Source: Brevibacillus laterosporus DSM 25 (lineage in GTDB: Bacteria; Bacillota; Bacilli; Brevibacillales; Brevibacillaceae). Taken from it: a DNA stretch of 64,000 bases. The stretch's first letter is position 1. Each line of letters begins with the position of its first letter. The stretch covers positions 620,001 to 684,000 of the forward strand of contig NZ_CP017705.1 of NCBI RefSeq assembly GCF_002706795.1, written 5' to 3'. The notes beneath the pieces are model-generated. The model did not search any database. It was not told the origin of the DNA and saw nothing but the letters and a program-made list of their open reading frames with translations. The translations under genes were made by a program, and so were the position numbers. This document shows positions 61,687 to 64,000 of the stretch, piece by piece.

Positions 61687-62871
61687 TTATCTTTGTATCG
61701 ATTCATTCTTTCCCCCAAGATGTGTTACCACTAGGTTTTGTCTTTTTCCGTATAGGTATGTAAGAAGCCCCGTACATACCGTGAAGATACTCATTAGTAT
61801 AAGAAAGGAAGATAACCCAATAAAATCCAAACTTGCAGACGTAATAAGCATAGCCACCTGAATAATAATACGGTCCACAATTTCTTTAAAACTAAAAAAA
61901 CGTCCCTGTACCATTTCTGGTAACCTTTTTTGAAACACGGTAGTTACCATCGGGAATATAAAGCCTAATGTAAAACCAAGCAATCCAAATGAAAGTAAAA
62001 CCATGACTGAACTTGTACTAAATGACATTCCCCATTCTGCAATTCCAATGACCACTACGAGCAAGGATGATATCCTTACTAAGTTTACTTGACTTACCAA
62101 TTTTTGTACGAAAACTCCTGCAAGAAGTACACTTGAACCTTCTACCGCATAGATATATCCCATAATCGTCGAGGAATCCTGCAATTTACCAAAAGCCAAG
62201 ACCAATAGATTAAATCCGCCTAAGAAGAGTGTCACTACCCCAGTGCTAATCAGCCCAACGGTTACCGATGGCTCTTTTTTCATTATTTCAAAAACTTCTG
62301 TGAATTTCAGTTTTTCACCTGTTTGTTTGCGTTTATGATGCGATTGCGGAATTCGAACAAACAATACAATGATTACTAGCATCAGAAAACCGATAAACGC
62401 CCCCATAGTAACCGTCTGCATCGTAAACAATGTTAGTAGCAAGCCCCCAACAGCTGTACCCGCAATTCTAGCCATGGTAGCAATGTTCATATAAAGTGTG
62501 TTTGCAGACAGAAGATTAGCCTCTCCAACCAAAGCTGGTAAGCCTGCCCGTACTGTTGGTAAATACATGGAACCAGCTACTTGATTTACAATTAACGAAG
62601 CAACTAGCCAGCCAATAGAAGTGTAACTAATAGCAAAATACATAAAAACAGGGGCCAAACATCTGATACAGGAAGAGGCAATCAAAATCTTTTGCTTATC
62701 GTACAGATCAATCATTTTCCCTACTGTTGGTAAAAATAGAATGCTAGCAAGCATCCCTGTCATGAGTAACAGGCCGGTTCCTAAATTGGTTTTCATAATC
62801 TGTGACATAAACTGTAGATTTAGTAACAGACATACCCACATAGTTATTCCAGCAACGATTTCTCCTGACAT
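61687..62871 (-). CDS. MFS transporter
   Basis: A major facilitator protein with about 12 hydrophobic helices and the cytoplasmic loop motif between helices 2 and 3 (GKMIDLYDKQKILI), as in macrolide or drug exporters of the MFS_3 group; substrate unknown. The first helix appears shortened: from ATG 62871 (no ribosome site in front) the protein begins MSGEIVAGITMW. The frame continues upstream as IQPIHKNKSFLLL, the usual family beginning, and the only start-like codon near a CGGAG site is an ATT at 62910. The true start is therefore probably 62910. Confidence 0.78.
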   Translation of the reverse strand: MSGEIVAGITMWVCLLLNLQFMSQIMKTNLGTGLLLMTGMLASILFLPTVGKMIDLYDKQKILIASSCIRCLAPVFMYFAISYTSIGWLVASLIVNQVAGSMYLPTVRAGLPALVGEANLLSANTLYMNIATMARIAGTAVGGLLLTLFTMQTVTMGAFIGFLMLVIIVLFVRIPQSHHKRKQTGEKLKFTEVFEIMKKEPSVTVGLISTGVVTLFLGGFNLLVLAFGKLQDSSTIMGYIYAVEGSSVLLAGVFVQKLVSQVNLVRISSLLVVVIGIAEWGMSFSTSSVMVLLSFGLLGFTLGFIFPMVTTVFQKRLPEMVQGRFFSFKEIVDRIIIQVAMLITSASLDFIGLSSFLILMSIFTVCTGLLTYLYGKRQNLVVTHLGGKNESIQR

Positions 62872-63012
62872 TAATAAAAGAAATGACTTGTTCTTATGAA
62901 TGGGTTGAATTGTAATCAGCTCCGTTATGTACGTGTTGTATAATAACTTAATTGTAGTGATCTGGGCTCGTTTTGCAATGACTGATTTTCCTCAATTTTA
63001 TTTCCATATAAA

Positions 63013-63044
63013 AAAGCCCTCTTCACGTTAGCAAAGAGAGGCCT
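63013..63044 (-). terminator. Terminator of the YbjQ-like gene
   Basis: AGCCCTCTT (63015-63023) / AAGAGAGGCCT (63034-63044), then Ts on the minus strand. Confidence 0.75.
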
Positions 63045-63083
63045 TTCTTCGGGTATCTGAATCCAATGATTTTCAATAAAAAA

Positions 63084-63398
63084 TTAACGAATTCGAACGG
63101 CTGTGCCAGAGGCAACAACCATCAACATACCGTTACCGATCGTTTCATAATCTAAATGAATACCAATAATTGCATTAGCGCCTATTTGAGTAGCCTTCTC
63201 TTTCATCTCGCTAATGGCAATATCTCTTCCTTCTGCTAGCTTGTTCTCATAGGCACCGCTTCGGCCGCCAATAATATCTCGGACTCCTGCCATGAAATCT
63301 CGAACAATGTTGGCAGCCATAATTGCTTCGCCCGTTACAATATCAAGATACTCCTCGACATCTCTACCCTGAACAGTGTGTGTTGTGGTTATTAGCAT
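63084..63398 (-). CDS. YbjQ family heavy-metal-binding-domain protein (UPF0145)
   Basis: A 104-residue protein of the YbjQ/UPF0145 family, related in fold to heavy-metal-binding domains but without a proven role; members form pentamers. The family marks are VQGRDVEEYLDIVTGEAIMAANI, DFMAGVRDIIGGRSGAYE and ATQIGANAIIGIHLDYETIG. ATG 63398 follows AAGGAGG. Only 78 bases upstream is a tiny zinc-ribbon gene on the same strand, probably in the same operon. Confidence 0.9.
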   Translation of the reverse strand: MLITTTHTVQGRDVEEYLDIVTGEAIMAANIVRDFMAGVRDIIGGRSGAYENKLAEGRDIAISEMKEKATQIGANAIIGIHLDYETIGNGMLMVVASGTAVRIR

Positions 63399-63476
63399 GT
63401 TGTCCTCCTTAAGCTGTTAGATCTCTTGTCTTAACAAGTATTACGTCTCACAGTGACTGCAGGTTTCAAATTTGTG

Positions 63477-63626
63477 CTAAAGAAAATCTCTTTTTGCTGG
63501 AATCACAATAGTTTCAGTAGCATTTTGCACCTCTACAATAATTGGCTTTACCTCTGAACTGCCACATATCGGGCACCTTTGTTTATCATGAAATATACTA
63601 CAGCAATAAATGCAGGTAAATTTCAT
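63477..63626 (-). CDS. Zinc-ribbon mini-protein, 49 residues
   Basis: A small gene I read by hand. It encodes MKFTCIYCCSIFHDKQRCPICG and then SSEVKPIIVEVQNATETIVIPAKRDF. The two knuckles, CIYCC and CPICG, form a complete CxxC-x(n)-CxxC zinc ribbon of rubredoxin type, followed by a short beta tail. The ATG at 63626 is preceded by GGGAGGAGGAG, a very strong ribosome site. It lies directly upstream of the YbjQ-like gene and may serve as a partner or metal-site adaptor for it. Confidence 0.8.
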   Translation of the reverse strand: MKFTCIYCCSIFHDKQRCPICGSSEVKPIIVEVQNATETIVIPAKRDFL

Positions 63627-63797
63627 CTGTCACTCCTCCTCCCAGTACGCTGTATTATACGCTTTCTTTCTTAAAAAAACTGTCTATTTTTGTAAAACAC
63701 TCGTAAGAAAATATATATCTCCAGTCTCTTTCTTTTATGTATGAACGAGGCAAGGTACTTTGTGCATGGACAAAGTACCCTGTAACCATAAAATTAA

Positions 63798-64000
63798 TCA
63801 TTTTCTTTTTATCTTCTTTACACTTTCCAGCGCTCGCAATAAAAAATCCGGTACAGGCAAACCTAACCGATGACAGTTTTCTATTATGGAAATCCCTTCA
63901 TTCCCAATCATAAATAAAATGATTGTATCTCGTAAGAATCCTTGACTACTCCCGCTGATTAAATCCAATTGATTCGCTATAATGATAAAGGCAAACATGC
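63798..64000 (-). CDS. Phage holin family protein (partial, C-terminal part)
   Basis: The C-terminal 67 residues of a protein that continues beyond the right edge. The segment has a hydrophobic helix (FLRDTIILFMIGNEGISIIENC) and the tail GLPVPDFLLRALESVKKIKRK, the NEGISIIEN and PVPxxLxxALExxK marks of the holin family that includes the phage phi-type and toxin-secretion (TcdE-like) holins. An internal ATG at 63998 is not the true start. It may belong to a prophage or to a host-lysis system beginning to the right of this window. Confidence 0.8.
   Translation of the reverse strand, partial: MFAFIIIANQLDLISGSSQGFLRDTIILFMIGNEGISIIENCHRLGLPVPDFLLRALESVKKIKRK

Noticed and set aside
63798-64000. 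Evidence for a prophage inside the window
   Set aside because: Only the partial holin at the edge and a signal-less glucosaminidase 12 kb away hint at phage; no integrase, capsid or tail genes, and no attachment-site repeats were seen.

Overview
The window is a chromosomal segment of a low-GC, endospore-forming member of the Bacillales. Brevibacillus is the best fit, and the fairly AT-rich composition suggests a B. laterosporus-like species; this is judged from gene content and synteny, with no database search. Supporting genes include bacillithiol synthesis (bshC), an RsfA-type sporulation regulator, YhcN/YlaJ spore lipoproteins, a YheC/D spore-coat ATP-grasp protein, MgsR, and the ylb, yqg, yla and ykt blocks known from Bacillus subtilis. 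There are no rRNA or tRNA genes, no CRISPR array and no recognisable insertion sequence. Most genes have a strong GGAGG-type ribosome site, and several start with TTG or GTG.

Region by region. 1-13.5 kb: the 5' part of ahcY, a spore-coat gene, then a ylbO-ylbP-panE-DUF3397-bshC block that is split by a five-gene leucine/acyl-CoA catabolism operon (yngH-yngHB-yngG-yngF-yngE order) and an AIM24-family gene. 13.6-21.3 kb: a crotonase, mgsR, a frameshifted regulator, DUF2626 (yqgY) and yqgX, interleaved with a MidA-type methyltransferase and a two-gene envelope operon. 21.4-26.5 kb: lipoproteins, the ylaK/ylaJ pair, a possible structured RNA and an aldo/keto reductase. 26.8-29.6 kb: two tandem paralogous HTH-TPR regulators of the peptide-sensing type, the first with a short C-terminus. 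29.8-36 kb: DUF5665, a secreted protein with a charged tail, ylaH-like, nfo and typA. 36-39.5 kb: a pair of divergent TldD/PmbA-like proteins without the zinc motif, next to a spore lipoprotein with an 11-residue tandem repeat.

39.6-49.6 kb is a polyamine and glycolysis-control neighbourhood: speD with a highly structured leader, two paralogous unknown proteins around a DUF4446 gene, yktB, speA, a secreted beta-propeller protein, and a homologue of the dual-function RNA SR1 encoding the small GapA-binding peptide SR1P, with CcpN-like boxes at its promoter. 49.6-53.5 kb: small conserved DUF genes, a MarR regulator, a glucosaminidase without a signal peptide, and a DnaA-box cluster. 53.5-57 kb: a lysine-riboswitch-controlled dapH, aminotransferase, deacetylase operon of the acetylase branch of diaminopimelate synthesis. 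57-64 kb: small membrane proteins, a WG-repeat protein, a cystine-type ABC transporter, an MFS transporter, a YbjQ-like protein with a tiny zinc-ribbon gene, and a partial holin at the right edge.

The points most worth following up are the degenerate TldD/TldE-like pair, the speD leader RNA, the structured element downstream of ylaK, the SR1/SR1P locus, the DnaA-box cluster and the single-base frameshift in the Cys-rich regulator.
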